Origin: Uloborus plumipes
Taxonomy: Eukaryota; Arthropoda; Arachnida; Araneae; Uloboridae
Assembly: GCA_038373865.1 (NCBI GenBank)
Contig: JAXGGA010000026.1
Span: forward strand, 124,001-188,000
DNA length: 64,000 nt
Reading direction: 5' to 3'
Part shown: piece after piece, positions 1 to 13,201 of the stretch
Numbering within the stretch: position 1 is the first letter of the stretch
Layout of the letters: the number at the start of each line of letters is the position of its first letter
The notes under the pieces: model-generated
What the model saw: the letters and a program-made list of their open reading frames with translations, nothing else
Database searches by the model: none
Told to the model about the DNA's origin: nothing
Made by a program: the position numbers and the translations under genes

Positions 1-2940
1 AATATATATTTTAATATAATTATCTTAATTCTATGTTAAAAATGCAAGGAAATGATATCATTTTTAGAGATGTTAACGAAGACTGAAGGCATAAACTCAA
101 ATATATAGCTCATATTAACATCAGATCTGTAACACTCATCAGATCTGTAACGGCTTCAAAGTGAGTAATCTAAGGAGGGGTTAACTAACTTCCTTGACCT
201 CCCCCCTTTTATTTTCTTGCATTTAGACCCAATTTAGACTTAGAATCCGATATTAATTTTTTTCTGCAAAAAAGTGTTTTACTCAGAAAACTCCAACTTC
301 AAATTGGCACTTTTCAAAACATTGGCTCATAAAGCTCATTGATGATAGCAGAATTTTTTGGAAGTCGTCCCAACCCTTCACTTTAAAAGAAAAAATAATA
401 ATTCGGTTTTTAGTTCTAATGTTCTCGGAGGGAAATTTTGGCAGAGAATGGACTGACAGTTTTCCTACCTAAGGACTCCTTTATCAGCCCTTACTGGGTG
501 CAGATAAATATTAAAAATGTCTTATTATTACTATTGATTTATAAGTATTTAGATATAGTTATAGCTCATTAAGTCTAATCTCAATGCAAATAATTGTAAA
601 AAAGAAAATTACCATTTTGTCATAATTTATCACTCCCTCGCAATCACTCCCTCATACTCCCTCAAAAGTGATTAAGTAATGTAACTTGGGTGGAAGAATG
701 AATTGACGCTATTATGTAACGAGATATAAAATTACATAATTGCTGTTATAAAATAAATGCCAATCAGATTTTTTTTATGTTTTGCGAACGAAACAAATCA
801 TTTGTCATTTGTCAATAAAATTTGCTATCATCACTATATTATGAGTATTACACTGTTAAATAAAATGTGAAAAATAAATATGATTAATCAAGGCCGGTAC
901 TTTTCCCAATAGATAAACTCAGATCAACTCTTAAAAAATATATTTTTTTAACAAGATTGTTGTTTACAGCTTTTGTGTTGTTGTTGCTACTAATTTTAAA
1001 AGTTGATAGAACTTTTTTCTGATTCGGCCGATTTGGAAGGAGTCACCCTAATATTGATAAAAAACCTATTTTACCCAACGTGATGCTTAAACCCAATCAA
1101 GTGGGAAATATTCCACCACTGGCAACCATTTTTTGGCCTCCCGTCTTGTTGAAAAGTACTGAAATGCCATACATGCGAATAACGACATCACAACACCCTT
1201 GATAATGGCTATTTTCCCCAATTTAGAGTTTAGTGATGTATGCGTATGTCAAGAAAGCTTGATAAACGAGTGTACTGCTTTACTTGCAAACTGATTGTCT
1301 CTGTAGTTTTAAGAGTATCTATGTTTTACTTAAAAATTCAAAACAGCATTTTCATTCTAACACATCTTAAAGTTTTTAGTCTGTGAAGAACATTTTCTTA
1401 CAGTTTTCAGGAGCGTCTTCCACATTTTATTTTTACAGAAAAATAAAACAATAAATTTGTAGATTCAATCACTCCACTAGTTAAATAGCGACGATAAAAA
1501 TTTTTCAGGAAAGTAGCGAAAACAGACATATAAGTATTTTTAAGTAAAATTGATTGGTTGTTCTCCTGATAAAAATTTCTAGATAATAAATTATTATAAT
1601 TCATTTGGAATATAATTTAAATAATATAGTATAATCTAATTTAAGAAGTATGTTTTCAGTTGAAGATGAGTTAAAATTTAATATTTTCGAGAATATGTAA
1701 CTTATTTTAAAAGGAATAATAAAATTATACCTTTCATAAAACGTAATTATGGTAATGCAAGTCATTTCGTGCATTTCTGAAAATACAGCTTAAAAGCAAC
1801 TTAAAAATTGTTTTCCGATCATTCAACATACGCAATATCCTGGGAGGAAGGGGATTTTGATTGGTTTCTAAACATGACAAAAAGCTTATGCTCACGAAAT
1901 TTCACTTTCATAATCTAATCACATTGAAAATAATGACAGCTTTTAAAGGCGTAACAAATATCATTGTCTAAATTGGAAATAAAAGATGGTTCCGGTCTTT
2001 GTGTATTTCTGAAAGAAATATTTTATGGGCACTCTTCCAAATTGTTATCACGTTCAATTTCTGAAATGTGAAAACAGCTTTACGCAGTGAACATTGTTCG
2101 TCTATGAAGATAGCACTCGGTATTTTTATCTCATAAAAATTTATGGCTATCCACAGAAGCAAAAATAGATATGTCAGAGGAATTATTGATTTTAATGTTT
2201 TGTAACGTTTCCGCTCAGTGAAAGAAGTAATTTCTCAAAGCCTGTTGAATATTTTGTCAAAATATTTGTACCATAACTTATTTTTTTTTTGTATTTCAGT
2301 AACAAATAATACTTACTAACAAATGACTATTTTTATTGCTTGTCGTATGAAACATATGTATGATTAATTAAAATTAAATATTTGTATGTCACCCACATGT
2401 ATAAATTGTGCCATTTTTGGCTACCGGCTAAAAAATTATAATTGCCGAAATTTCCTAATAATACAGAATGTAGAAGCAACGTGGTGTAAATTTATAAATT
2501 AGAAAATGAAACAAAAAAATAATAAAAATATAAATAAGCAGCAAGTTTCTATGAGAGAAGAATTTTCATTTAATTTTCTTTATAAATCACCTTCGATAGC
2601 AGCACCTGCTAGTGATACTCCAAGCATACCTAGCTACAAAAGAAATTTACGTTAAATGTATTATTTGCACAACATATCTCAAAATGTCTATGCTTGTCAC
2701 TAACATCTTGTTACTTAAAAAAAAAAATAAAAAAAAAAAAAATCCGCTAGACGCAAAAGAAAAAATACTCCATACAAACTGCGCACGGCAGACCTGTTTA
2801 AACAATAGAAAATCTTTCTTATAGTAGTCTTTAAGAGTCCCCTTCAACAACAGCACAAACCTGAAATAAAATTAATATATCTTGTTACGAAAGTGAATAA
2901 AGTCCCTTCTTTTATTTAAACTGCTTTATTCTTATCACTA
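1..2940. other. AT-rich non-coding stretch
   Basis: No gene supported. Small direct repeats only: CATCAGATCTGTAAC twice (119-152) and ATCACTCCCTC units (629-662). A-rich run at 2709-2740. Confidence 0.6.
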
Positions 2941-3086
2941 AGGGCCCTGCTCCACATCAGCGGAAAACGCGACCGAAACCCAAGTCAGAAACTGAAAATC
3001 CGGGTACTTTCCATAGGAATACCATTTAATCCATTTTATGTTTCTGCTTTACGCTCGCGTTTTACTCTGATGTGGAGCAGGGCCCT
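2941..3086. mobile_element. 146-bp MITE with 'AGGGCCCTGCTCC' ends
   Basis: AGGGCCCTGCTCCACATCAG at 2941-2960 is the exact reverse complement of 3067-3086. Inner arms also pair loosely (CGGAAAACGCGA with ACGCTCGCGTTTT). No coding. Superfamily not determinable because the target duplication is unclear. Confidence 0.78.
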
Positions 3087-3219
3087 AACATCTCTTTTGC
3101 TTGTGTGTGGTTTAATTTACGTTTCGGAATGTATAGACAAGGAACAAATACCTCATGCAAAACAGTTACAATTTTCTTGTCCAGAGGGACACGTAATGTG
3201 CAGTTTATTGTTCACCAAG

Positions 3220-3365
3220 CAGGCTCGTCATTTCGGGATTCAGGGGGGGGGGGGGCAAAATCAATGTATTTACATATAAGTAGGCTTGGTTTTTGCCATT
3301 TTTTGGCGAATTTGCATTGTGTATACACCTTTCCCCCCCTGGAAAAATTCAAAAAGTGGGTCCTG
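3220..3365. mobile_element. hAT-type MITE, second copy, opposite orientation
   Basis: Begins CAGGCTCGTCATTTCGGG and ends GTGGGTCCTG. The interior shares the ATCAATGTATTTACAT, GTATACACCTTT and CCCCCCCTGGAAAAA segments with the 29.8 kb copy. The outer 8-mers TCACCAAG (3212-3219) and TTACCCAG (3366-3373) match at 6 of 8 positions, an ageing target duplication. Contains a 12-13 base G run. Confidence 0.75.
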
Positions 3366-4290
3366 TTACCCAGTGACTTTTCTTTCTATTACACCCGATT
3401 TTAATAAGCATAGTAAGAGTAATTTCAATGATTGCAGCTAATTCTGAAGTGCATATATATTTTATACAATTTATTATAAATTTGTTAGTACAAGTATAAC
3501 GGAAAAATCTCATCGAACCCACTCAGTGTTTACAATAAAAAACAATAAGAACAGTAGGAAATACTTATTATGCCATTATATGCTGAAGAACCATTGTGTG
3601 GCAAAAGTGCATTGGTTCATATTTGCTATTATTGCTATTATTGTCATTGTGTTATGTCCCCAGTAATTAGATAATTGTCTTTTAAAGGTTCAAGAAACCA
3701 TGCAATCATTTAGCAAAAAATGCAAAATTCATATCTTTTTTCTCATTTTAAAAGCATAAACGTAAATTTAAAAGGCAAAATTAAGATAGTAGTGGAATGT
3801 GAAGCGAAGTGAAATTGTAATACATTTCCTCTGCTTTTTGTGATACCTATCTGGTAATATTTTAACTATGTACTAAGGCATGAAGGTTTTTTCTGTCGGA
3901 AAACAAAGTTATCTCTGAAAATCAAAGCGTTTGGTAATGCAAACAATTTGCGGAAACTGATTCTCATATCGTAATATTTCGTTGTAAATTAAAACTTAGT
4001 TTAAATACTCTAAAATTTTGAAGGTCTTGTAGTTCAAATTTTAAATATTAGTTAAGACCTCTTTATATTCGGTGCAATATTTATTTATTATTTAGCATTT
4101 TTGATTTAAAATATTTCGTAAAATTTGTCAACTGCAAAGTGGCAAGGTGGATGAGGCAAAAGTTAATAGTTCATAAAGTTTATTTCTCTATTAACATTCA
4201 TTCTTAAGCTTCCATATACATCGGTCTCTTTCAGTTAGTCACATATAGTTATGATCATTATTTTTTAAAAATTGTTTCTTATATGTTTCG

Positions 4291-4650
4291 CTTCACAAGG
4301 AATAAATACACCAATAACTTTTTACAAAAGATGCTACTTGAATAAAATATGTATTAATCTAACTGAATAGTAATACCCAAATGATATTCAACGAGTACTC
4401 TTGTTTCCTTTAAGTATAAAAAAGTAAGAAGCAAAGCATTGATTAGAAGCACACACACAAAAAAAATATGCTTCACAAGGAATAAGTACACAAATAACTT
4501 TTTACAAAAGATGCTACTTGAATAAAATATGTATTAATCTAACTGAATAGTAATACCCAAATGATATTCAACGAGTACTCTTGTTTCCTTTAAGTATAAA
4601 AAAGTAAGAAGCAAAGCATTGATTAGAAGCACACACACAAAAAAAAATAT
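4291..4650. repeat. 180-bp tandem duplication, two near-identical units
   Basis: Unit 1 (4291-4470) and unit 2 (4471-4650) both begin CTTCACAAGGAATAA and end in an ACACACACAAAAAAAA tract. Only a few differences are visible (for example AAATAC/AAGTAC and ACCAAT/ACAAAT near the start, and the A-run length). The near identity implies a recent duplication or an assembly effect. No open frame of note. Confidence 0.9.
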
Positions 4651-6780
4651 TTTTTTTACCCAGCAGTCAGCTTAAAATAACTGCATTGTATTTTATTGGA
4701 CAAAGAAAAAAAATAGCACGCACACACACGCTCAAACGCTCAGCAGTTTATTTCATTTTCTATAAACTTTGAATATCGTGTAGCTTATTCAGTCAAAGCA
4801 GGAAAATACTCCCAGAACAAAATAATAAAAAACATGTGAGTTGTATCGATAGATATTCTCGAATGGTTCATCCTTAAAAATATTGATTAACATTGAGGGT
4901 TTTATGGCATCCTGTTTTATACGACAGACTTGTTACGTCTTCAGTTTAATGGTATATTACTCATAAATTTGAATAAATTTAAGCGCTAATGTCCGAAAGT
5001 AAACAAGACAATAAACTTCAGCTGTTTTGCTGCTTATACTTCAAAATGAGGTTCACAGATACGAGATATAAAATATGAATCTATTCATTTAGTTAAGATT
5101 ACGACACATTTCTTTTATTCTTTCCGTAACTAGCATTGCGTTATTTTTTTTTCGAAAATAGCGTTGAATTTATATGAGTGACTAGTTTTAGCACGCTTAA
5201 GACATTCTTTAAGGAATGCGTACACAGTTGGTAGTTTTTCTTTGGATTTTCACTTTAAAATTCTATATTTTTTACATTGTGATAGTCCGAATGATTACAT
5301 ATTTTGAAAGTGAAAAATCTCTTGATTATTTAATTACACTGGATTCGCGCCATAACGCGATCTGATTTACCCGAAATACCTATATCGCGAATTTTTCCGA
5401 GTAACTAGTTTTACAGATTACTTTGATTTAGACTCACGGGGGGTGGGGGATCTAAAAACTGCTTTTTTTTCGTCAAAATACCGTTTTTATTTATTTATTT
5501 TTTTTTTCGTTTTTGATGACAAATTACTTTAATAAATAGCATCCAAAAATAAAGACGCATTGATGCGGTTTGTAAAGGGGCTTGCTTATAATGGGAAGGG
5601 TATGAGCACAAACCTGATATTTTTTTGTAGGTACACCATAGTTCCAAATATTCTAAATCAAGCTTCAACAGCAAGACAGCATATTATTAAATTTTTCACC
5701 GCTATCAGAGAAAATTAATCAACAATATTCAAGACTCGCAATTTTGCTGTTATTCGAAAAACGTTGCGTTGCTTCTGTCAACTGTGAATGCTTCACACAG
5801 GTCAGCTTGTACAATATTTATTTACAAACATTATGTTATATCCGTGAGTGAATTTTGAATAAATGTAAATAATACGCATAGTTTCTTCGTAGAAGATTAA
5901 CTATGCGACTCGTATGCAACATGCAACAATTCCAAGATTTTATGAAAATATTTTATACAATGTAAAAATCTTCAGACATTGTGCTCATAGAATGAGTCCT
6001 CAGGTAAATAAGAAGTTTTTTTTTTTGAAAAAAAAAAAAAACCCTAGAAAAAAAAATATCGAAGATTTTTTAAATATTTTAGGTAGGGAATACTTCCATG
6101 AGTCTCCCAACTTGCTCTAATTGCTCATATCCCCTATCTATAACTTCTCAGTTGAATGTTAGTGGCGCTTATATAATGCTTTATTCCACTATAAATAAAA
6201 ATAATGGATACGAATTTGGCGAAAACTGAAAAAAATAGAGGGGGGGGGGTGGCATTTGTAAAAAAAAGGTAGGAGGAGGTGATGGGTGAAAACTATGGTT
6301 ATATTTGGACTCAGGGTGTCCTTTTTCATAAGTATTAGCAAGAATGGTGTCAGAAGCATTTTGAAGAGCGGTTTTTTTTTTGCCCCTCAGAATATTATTC
6401 GAATTACCCAATATTTAGGGCTAAACTTCATCTGTTAAAAGTATTTACTGTCGATTATAAAAACCATGTGTTAAATAGTTTTAAAGGATATATGGATATA
6501 TCGATGGACAAAGTTTTATTCTGATCAGTAACTGACCCTTTGAACGGGTTATTTTTGAGAAAATGTTTATAGTTGCTTTCCCCCTTGGTAGTCGCGCCCT
6601 GATTCTGAACTTGAAATGCAAGGCAATATAAGTATTAAGTAGTATGAAACAAGGCTGAACAAGATTGTAAATTTCGACCCAAAATCAATGACTATGAAAA
6701 ATATGTTTCCTTCTTTTTATAAGAAAACATGCTTGTGAGAGTTTTCTTTTAAATGATTTTTTTTTCGATTGCTAAAGTTT
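4651..6780. other. AT-rich non-coding stretch
   Basis: Nothing coding recognised. It holds poly-T, poly-A and poly-G runs (5440-5510, 6016-6050, 6239-6249) and an isolated terminus-like CACTGGATTCGCGCC at 5337 without a partner. Confidence 0.55.
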
Positions 6781-7197
6781 CTAATCAACTTTTATGTCCC
6801 GTTGAGGAAGATGGTCATTTACTAAAAATTTAATATTTCTCTGATATTTTATAAAATATTGAACACCATTACGTAAGTACTTTGCAATTTGCTCAATTTT
6901 AGCGAAAGAGATAAAATTGTATTCATAAATATTTAAAACATAAAAATAAACAACATAGTTGACAGTGTCTTCCATGTGTATACAAACATCCATATGCATA
7001 TACTGTGTGCATACGGTTTTCGTATAAACTAGGCTGAGATATGGAGAAATAGAGTGCATTATTCCTTCGCTTTCTTCAGAGTTCAGCAGCGAGCACAAAC
7101 AAGTATCGTCGATCAGAGCGTCCATTTGCATGTAATGCTTTTTCCATTTCAGCGGGTAGACGTCCTTACCTTTTGCACGACCTTGATTTGCGAACAT
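6781..7197 (-). CDS. uncertain 138-codon open frame
   Basis: The longest non-repetitive open frame in the window. It starts at ATG 7197 just after an in-frame stop and ends TAG-like at 6781. Residues 1-50 (KGKDVYPLKWKKHYMQMDAL region) come from a patch of higher GC; the C-terminal half is AT-rich and ordinary. No domain, signal peptide or repeated motif is recognised. The opposite strand is also open across 7054-7242. Probably chance or an old exon; no splice sites chosen. Confidence 0.15.
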   Translation of the reverse strand: MFANQGRAKGKDVYPLKWKKHYMQMDALIDDTCLCSLLNSEESEGIMHSISPYLSLVYTKTVCTQYMHMDVCIHMEDTVNYVVYFYVLNIYEYNFISFAKIEQIAKYLRNGVQYFIKYQRNIKFLVNDHLPQRDIKVD

Positions 7198-7696
7198 TTC
7201 GCGGACAATTTATTGCAGAATTATGTACGAATGGAGCGGTGAAATTCGATACTAAATGAATGCATTGTTTCTTTTTTCTCTTGTGAAAGTAGTATCCAAA
7301 TTTTTCCAGCGTCAGAGAAAAAATATAGCGGTCCATTTAAGGATGTAAACCTGATGCTTAATATTTAACATCTTTAAAAGAAACTTAGTTTTAATCTTAT
7401 TCGTTTTCGGGTCGAAAGTGAGTAAAATATTGCAGTGACTCACAAATGTATTTCTGACTGGAATCTTTTATTATGAATGTGCAATTTTGGTTATTGCGGA
7501 ATTATTTCACTAATTTTTGCACTGGTTCCAAAAAAAAAAAAACAAATACAAAAAAATAATAAATAAATAAATAAAAATATAAAACAAAGTTTAAAGCTTT
7601 CTTGCATCCAAGTTATTCTCCTCATTGGAAACGTTTTAAAATCTTCATTTCACTAATGCGCAACACGGAACGCGTAAAACCTATTTATTATATTAG

Positions 7697-7699
<3 letters not shown>

Positions 7700-7777
<78 letters not shown>
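7700..7777. repeat. (AT)n microsatellite
   Basis: Uninterrupted AT dinucleotides for about 78 bases, immediately left of the 'TACCCGCACGG' element end. The Ile-Tyr frame read through it is an artefact. Confidence 0.97.
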
Positions 7778-7783
<6 letters not shown>

Positions 7784-7873
7784 TACTATCAGTACCCGCA
7801 CGGCGATGCCCGTGCAATAAATGTAAAAGAAATTAACTAAATAAAGTTTAACTCACTCTTAAGACTTTTCTTT

Positions 7874-7875
<2 letters not shown>

Positions 7876-7944
<69 letters not shown>
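7876..7944. repeat. (GT)n microsatellite
   Basis: About 34 uninterrupted GT units, between flanks cttttc and acgaac. It lies inside the 7.8-9.3 kb element. Confidence 0.97.
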
Positions 7945-7945
<1 letters not shown>

Positions 7946-8272
7946 CGAACTTATTTATTTTTAGCGAAATTTTTACGTTTCAATGGAACTTTTGACACAA
8001 CTGTAGTGCCAAGATTTTCGAAAACTCTCAACGAACACAGCAATATTGCCCTTGAAATTTAATATAACTCACCGATTTAACCGTAATTTCAATGCAAAAT
8101 TGGTCGCCAAATCTAAATTTATCAACATAGGGAACCGATTGTATCAGGTAGCCTCAGCCACAACCATTCTTCCATGATTTTAATGTGAACATTAAAAGGA
8201 AAGAAATATGTCTTTCGCACCATCTCTTTGAAGTGATTACAATCTAACAGTGACCCTCAAAAAAGCAAGATT

Positions 8273-8650
8273 TCAGTGGCTGGGAGGTTTGGTAAATTTC
8301 CCGATTGTTGCCAAACTTTATGACGCCAAATACGAAGAGAAACTGAATAGTGGTGTTACCGAAAATGTCAGAATGGAACTATTATTGTTAAAAATTTTGT
8401 GATGGCGGCATTAAATACATGTTTTAAGCATGCAATAAAATACGCTTTAGACTGCAAACAACTACTGTTCCTTCCCAGAGAGTTTTTTTTTCTTTGATTT
8501 GGAGAAATTATTGTTTCACAGGCTGGGAGGTTTGGTAAATTTTTCGATTGTGGCCAAATTTTACGACGCTAAATACGAAGAGTAACTGAATAGCCATCAC
8601 TATTTTTTTAGCAATAATAGTTCCTTTCTGAACCTTTTCGGTAACACCAA
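8273..8650. repeat. direct and inverted repeat pair inside copy 1
   Basis: 'GGCTGGGAGGTTTGGTAAAT' begins two direct copies (8279 and 8522), each running through AAATACGAAGAG..AACTGAATAG. The next segment is instead inverted: GTGTTACCGAAAA..CAGAATGGAACTATTATTG (8353-8390) faces CAATAATAGTTCC..CTTTTCGGTAACAC (8612-8648). It looks like two overlapping or rearranged foldback units. Confidence 0.7.
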
Positions 8651-8825
8651 ATTTTGAGGAAGTCAACTGAATAAATTTAAATTCACTCCAATCCCCTCTG
8701 ACGAAAAATTATAATATCCTTTAGCTCAAATGCGCTCCACAACCATTTAAATTCCACTAAAAGTCTTGTTTAAGTTTAAAACCCAATTCGCCAAATAAAT
8801 CAAAAATACATTAAGTTAAGTAAGT

Positions 8826-9010
8826 AACAGGAGATATTAATTATTCAAATTTTGTCGCTTTTCGAGGCTTAACTCTGTACGCAAATTTAAACCACTATGT
8901 AACTTTAGAGACGAAAGAGCAGTTTGCATGGAAAATGGCTCTAGTGTTTCAGTTTTGCGTAGAGTTATGCCTTGAAAATTGACCAAATTTGATTAATTAA
9001 TATCTCCTGT
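8826..9010. mobile_element. 185-bp palindromic MITE
   Basis: ACAGGAGATATTAATTA..CAAATTTTGTC (8827-8856) is the inverted partner of GACCAAATTTGATTAATTAA then TATCTCCTGT (8981-9010). The inner arms CGAGGCTTAACTCTGTACGCA and TGCGTAGAGTTATGCCTTG also pair. Non-coding. Confidence 0.75.
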
Positions 9011-9315
9011 CGTAATTAACGGACAGAAACGTGCAACAACTTTTCTTTTTCAGAAAAAAAACCCTTTCCAGCTATATATAATGTTATGGGGTGGGAGAAG
9101 GTTTTCCCCCCTCAATTATGGCGGATACACCAAAAATGATACTAATTAATCAATTTAAAAATAACTAATTCGAAATTTAGAATTTGGCTTTCGAGGTGCA
9201 TTACAGGGTGATACTTGATCGAATTTTTGTGCCAAATTTCAGGTCTGTAGGTGCTGTGGGGGCTTCTGGCCAGCGGTTACAAACGTACAAACAAACAAAC
9301 GAACACCGTCATCTT

Positions 9316-9484
<169 letters not shown>

Positions 9485-9493
9485 ATGTATATA

Positions 9494-10471
9494 CAGGGTG
9501 GTTCAGAACTCTTAGGCATAACTTTAAGGGGGATGTTACACATCAAGACAAACAACATTAAGTGGTAAAGTAGAGGCCTTGTACGGATGTCCAAAGTAAA
9601 ATCCGAAAATTTTCAAATGGTTATAAAGCATAAAAACTGGTCAATTCTTTCACGGTTTTAGCTAAAAATTATTCTCAATGTTAATATTTTCTTGAAAATA
9701 AATGATAAAGTTCAGAAATTGTTGGTTGAGGACGCTTAAGAATTTGGAGCTAAAAACAACTCCTTTTTATCTGTATTTTTGGTATTTCATTTACTGATCT
9801 CAAAAGTTTAGACTCAAATTTTAAGCCCAAAATCTGAACGTTGAGAGTAATTCATAAGCGCTAAAATCGGACCAAACATCATAACGTTTGATCCGATAAA
9901 TATTAAACTCATCTGCAATAATGAAGTGATAATCAAATCAGATACACACTTTCGCAAATTCTAAAAGACAATTTCAATTTACGAGTGTGTGTATCTGATT
10001 TTTTTTTCACACGATTATTTTTGCAGAGATCTTTAGTCCTTTTTTTCATACGAAACGGCGCGTTCTGTCCGACTATTTTGCTACCTTATAACTCCCAAAA
10101 GTTCAGATTTTAAACTCAAAAGTTAAGTTTGAGTCTAAATTTTTGAAATCAGTAAATGAAATACAAAAAGTAAAGGTAAAATGTAGTTGTTTTTAGCTCT
10201 AAAGTCTAAAGCACCCTATACCGACTTTTTTGAACCTTATCTAAATCATTTATTTTCAAAAAAAAAAAATGCTCACATAAAGAATGCTTTTGGTGAACAT
10301 CGCAAAATAATCAAAGAATTTTTCCGTTTTCTATGACTCTTTGAAGTTTTGGACCCTAAAATGTAATGGCCCCTATCTCCTTCGGAAATCCGCTTAGGAC
10401 CCCTTTACTACTTAATATTGTTTGTCTTTATGTGTTATACCCCCCTTAAAGTACCCCATCCTCCATACAGG
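9494..10471. mobile_element. 1-kb foldback element beginning TACAGGGTGGTTC
   Basis: The two halves are inverted copies. ACTTTAAGGGGGATGTTACA (9523) pairs with TGTGTTATACCCCCCTTAAAG (about 10431). TAGACTCAAATTTTAAGCCC (about 9809) pairs with a stretch near 10125. AATCAGATACACAC (9938) pairs with GTGTGTATCTGATT (9986). The centre is near 9970. The left end has the common TA|CAGGGTG terminus; the right end is diverged. No open frame. Confidence 0.75.
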
Positions 10472-12334
10472 TCTCTCCGTCTTTCTAGTGTTAATTAGAT
10501 TTTAAATTGTTTTTTCTTCCAGTGCATTATCTTGCTTGTCTGTTTTCGAACTTGTTTGATTGCATCTATATTTTCTAAAATAGTATTCACACAGTTTGCT
10601 GTTTAAGTTAGCTTTTGTGCAACACATTATCTTTCAAATTATAATATATTCAATGCCGAGTTTATCATTATATTATTGATCATTAAACTTGGTGCTAAAC
10701 TAGTTAACTTACTAATAGGTGGGCGTAACAATAGCTAAAAACTCATGTCTTTAAACAGGATTTTTGAATATAATGTAACTTGTTCCAAGCATTTACGGAA
10801 AAATAGTTTCATTAAATATATATATATAGCAGAGTTGCAACATCCTTTTCATCAAAAATACATTACCCAACAATTATAAAATACTTTCGAAACTGCAATT
10901 CGCTTTGAAGCGATTTTATTCATTCATATTGAACAATAACTTTCGCAAAATATGTTGGAAAGCAAAATCTCATAAAATTTCTCAATCCTATTACATCCTT
11001 TTATTCATCTCGTTCACTCGCCAGTGATGGCATTAGAATTTATAAGCAGTGAAGACAAAGGAAAAACAAGAATTGATTTAATATTTGACCATGAATAATA
11101 TTAATGATTCATTTATTCTGGTCTAAAACAAAGATATAAAAGCGATATTCCTCTCTGAATTGCTTACATTGCATGAGTGCAAAAATTGTTCCGTAACATT
11201 TCCCGGAGTTTCTTAAACTGTTTTTCAGAATGTATTCCTTGGTAAGTTTTTTTGCTGTAAATGATTTGAATATTCTTTTTTTCCCTTGCAATTTATAGTG
11301 AATTTTCCAACGTGTAGAAATGTTATGAGAATGTTAACGAATCATCAATGGTGAATGCAATATTAAAATTATGTAAAAATATTTTTTTTTGTATTTATTT
11401 TCAACGATTTTCAAGGGTAGGTTTTAAAAATTGCTTTCTTTGACTATTATAATAATTTTCATAATTACATATTTCCTGCTACTTCTGTACAATTCGTTAA
11501 AGGCAAAGCTCTGAATAATGAAGATGCACTTCTTTGCTATAACTTATATTTTTAGTATTCAGTTATTTTTTGAATAAACTGTTGTGCTTTCTAAATAAAA
11601 ATAAGCGACTACGAAATAGTTCTAAAAAGAAAAAAAACATGAATGGATAAAAATAAATAAAATAAATCCGTAATATGATGGGGTATAAATTAGTGGTAAA
11701 GTTGAGAAATTCCCAGTACTTTAAAAACCAAGTACCTAAGCAATATTATAGTCAATGAGTATAAATAAAACGGTTACAATATACGATATTCAATCATACT
11801 TGCAAAGACACTATATGTCAATACTTGATACGTTATAGCCTTTTTAAGCGTTAAAGGCAATTATTTTTCTTTAATACAGGGATCATCAGAGTGAGTGCTG
11901 TTGCTCTCATGGGTACCATAGAGATAGGCGAAGGGTGCCAGAGTACCAAATTTTTTCAAAGAAACTAGTGATTACTTATCAAAGTCTCACTTGGTTTTAG
12001 ATGTTTTACTTCAATAAAAATAATTATGCTAACAATGAAAAACACGCACACATACAAAATGACATTCATCCGCATTAAGATTCTTAAAAGGACCTTATTT
12101 CAGTAAACAAAAAATAAGTTTTAACTGTTTCTACATGCCTGTCGAAACCATCAACTACCGCCAAAATGGCAATAACGACTACCGCCAAAATGGTAGACGT
12201 CGCTGATATTGGAGGGCATGTAGTAGGTCCCGGTTTGGATTAATCAACGATATTTGTCGTACATTCATATGAATAGAAGCAGGAATGGAGTCCTATATTC
12301 AACTCTTGAGGACGTTGTTGGCCCTGAGTTAATT
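10472..12334. other. AT-rich stretch with an older GC-richer patch
   Basis: No gene seen. 11880-11955 and 12140-12334 are GC-richer and look like eroded repeat. ACTACCGCCAAAATGG occurs twice, 26 bases apart (12154 and 12180). The patch continues at 12848-12960 beyond the inserted TTAA element. Confidence 0.45.
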
Positions 12335-12847
12335 TTAACCCATTAATGCCTAGCGTCGCTTTTTAGGGACAGTCCAAAACAGGGTCTGAATTTCCCCAAA
12401 ATGAATATTTCAACCAAATAATAGTGTTCAATTAGTACCTTGGTATTGTGTCAATTCGTTATTAACATATTGCAGCACATAACCATTGTAAAGTGTGTTC
12501 TGTAGCAGTTTTAATATGCTCTTTATCAAAAATCACATCGTTTACAATCTCAAGAAAAAAGCTAAGTTTTCAAAGTTATTCCCAGCTTCCCAGTTTATGT
12601 TAATTGCTGATTTTATTTCTTCTTATAAAATTTCTATTTAAATCTTATATCGCAGGCAGAAAAAAAAATTAGTAAAAAAAGTATGTACCCTCTGGGGTCC
12701 ATCGTAACTTTTAAGGGGCGATTTTTCTTTCCTTAATAAAAAAAAACATGATATTTTTTTTAATTATTTTTCCTGTCCATTAAACACTGTTTGTAAACAG
12801 TATACAAAATATCTTTGGAAAAAAAATGTCTGGCATTAATGGGTTAA
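12335..12847. mobile_element. TTAA-flanked piggyBac-like MITE (A)
   Basis: Starts TTAACCCATTAATGCC and ends GGCATTAATGGGTTAA, near-perfect inverted ends with TTAA on both sides. It is 513 bp with no coding potential. The TIR resembles that of the transposase-bearing element at 45.2 kb (CCCATTAAACGCC), so that family could have mobilised it. It interrupts a slightly more GC-rich older segment (about 12140-12334 and 12848-12960). Confidence 0.8.
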
Positions 12848-13158
12848 TGGATGATAAGGCGAGGCATCTACTCACAACCCACCTCAGGGAACCGTGCATT
12901 GCCTGAGAACAGCGTGGCTGAACAAGTGAAACCAATTAGTTCAGGAGCCCATAACCTCTTTATTTAAAAAAATGGAATCATTTTGCTAGGCCTGCATGTC
13001 TGTTATAGGGGATCATAAACCTCAATCCCCCCCGCCCCTTTTTTGTTTTATTCTCAACCGCTGTTCTATATCACCCAGCTCCAAATCCAAAAATTTTCTT
13101 AACTTCTTGTACAAGTGTATATAATATGTAAAAAAATGCCAATTTTAAGTGATCAAAA

Positions 13159-13192
13159 TATAAGTTCGATCGCAGAATCGTTTTTTGCAGAT
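13159..13192 (+). promoter_or_regulatory. possible TATA-type promoter of the Tyr/Gly-rich peptide gene
   Basis: TATAAG at 13159 lies about 30 bases before a TGCAGATA stretch that could serve as an initiator, just before the proposed ATG at 13202. The 5' UTR would be only about a dozen bases. Another TATA-like string lies at 13117. Weak, positional evidence only. Confidence 0.25.
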
Positions 13193-13201
13193 AATTCAAC
13201 C

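Noticed and set aside
7602..7820. 72-codon frame of Ile-Tyr repeats
   Set aside because: Reads straight through the (AT)n microsatellite.
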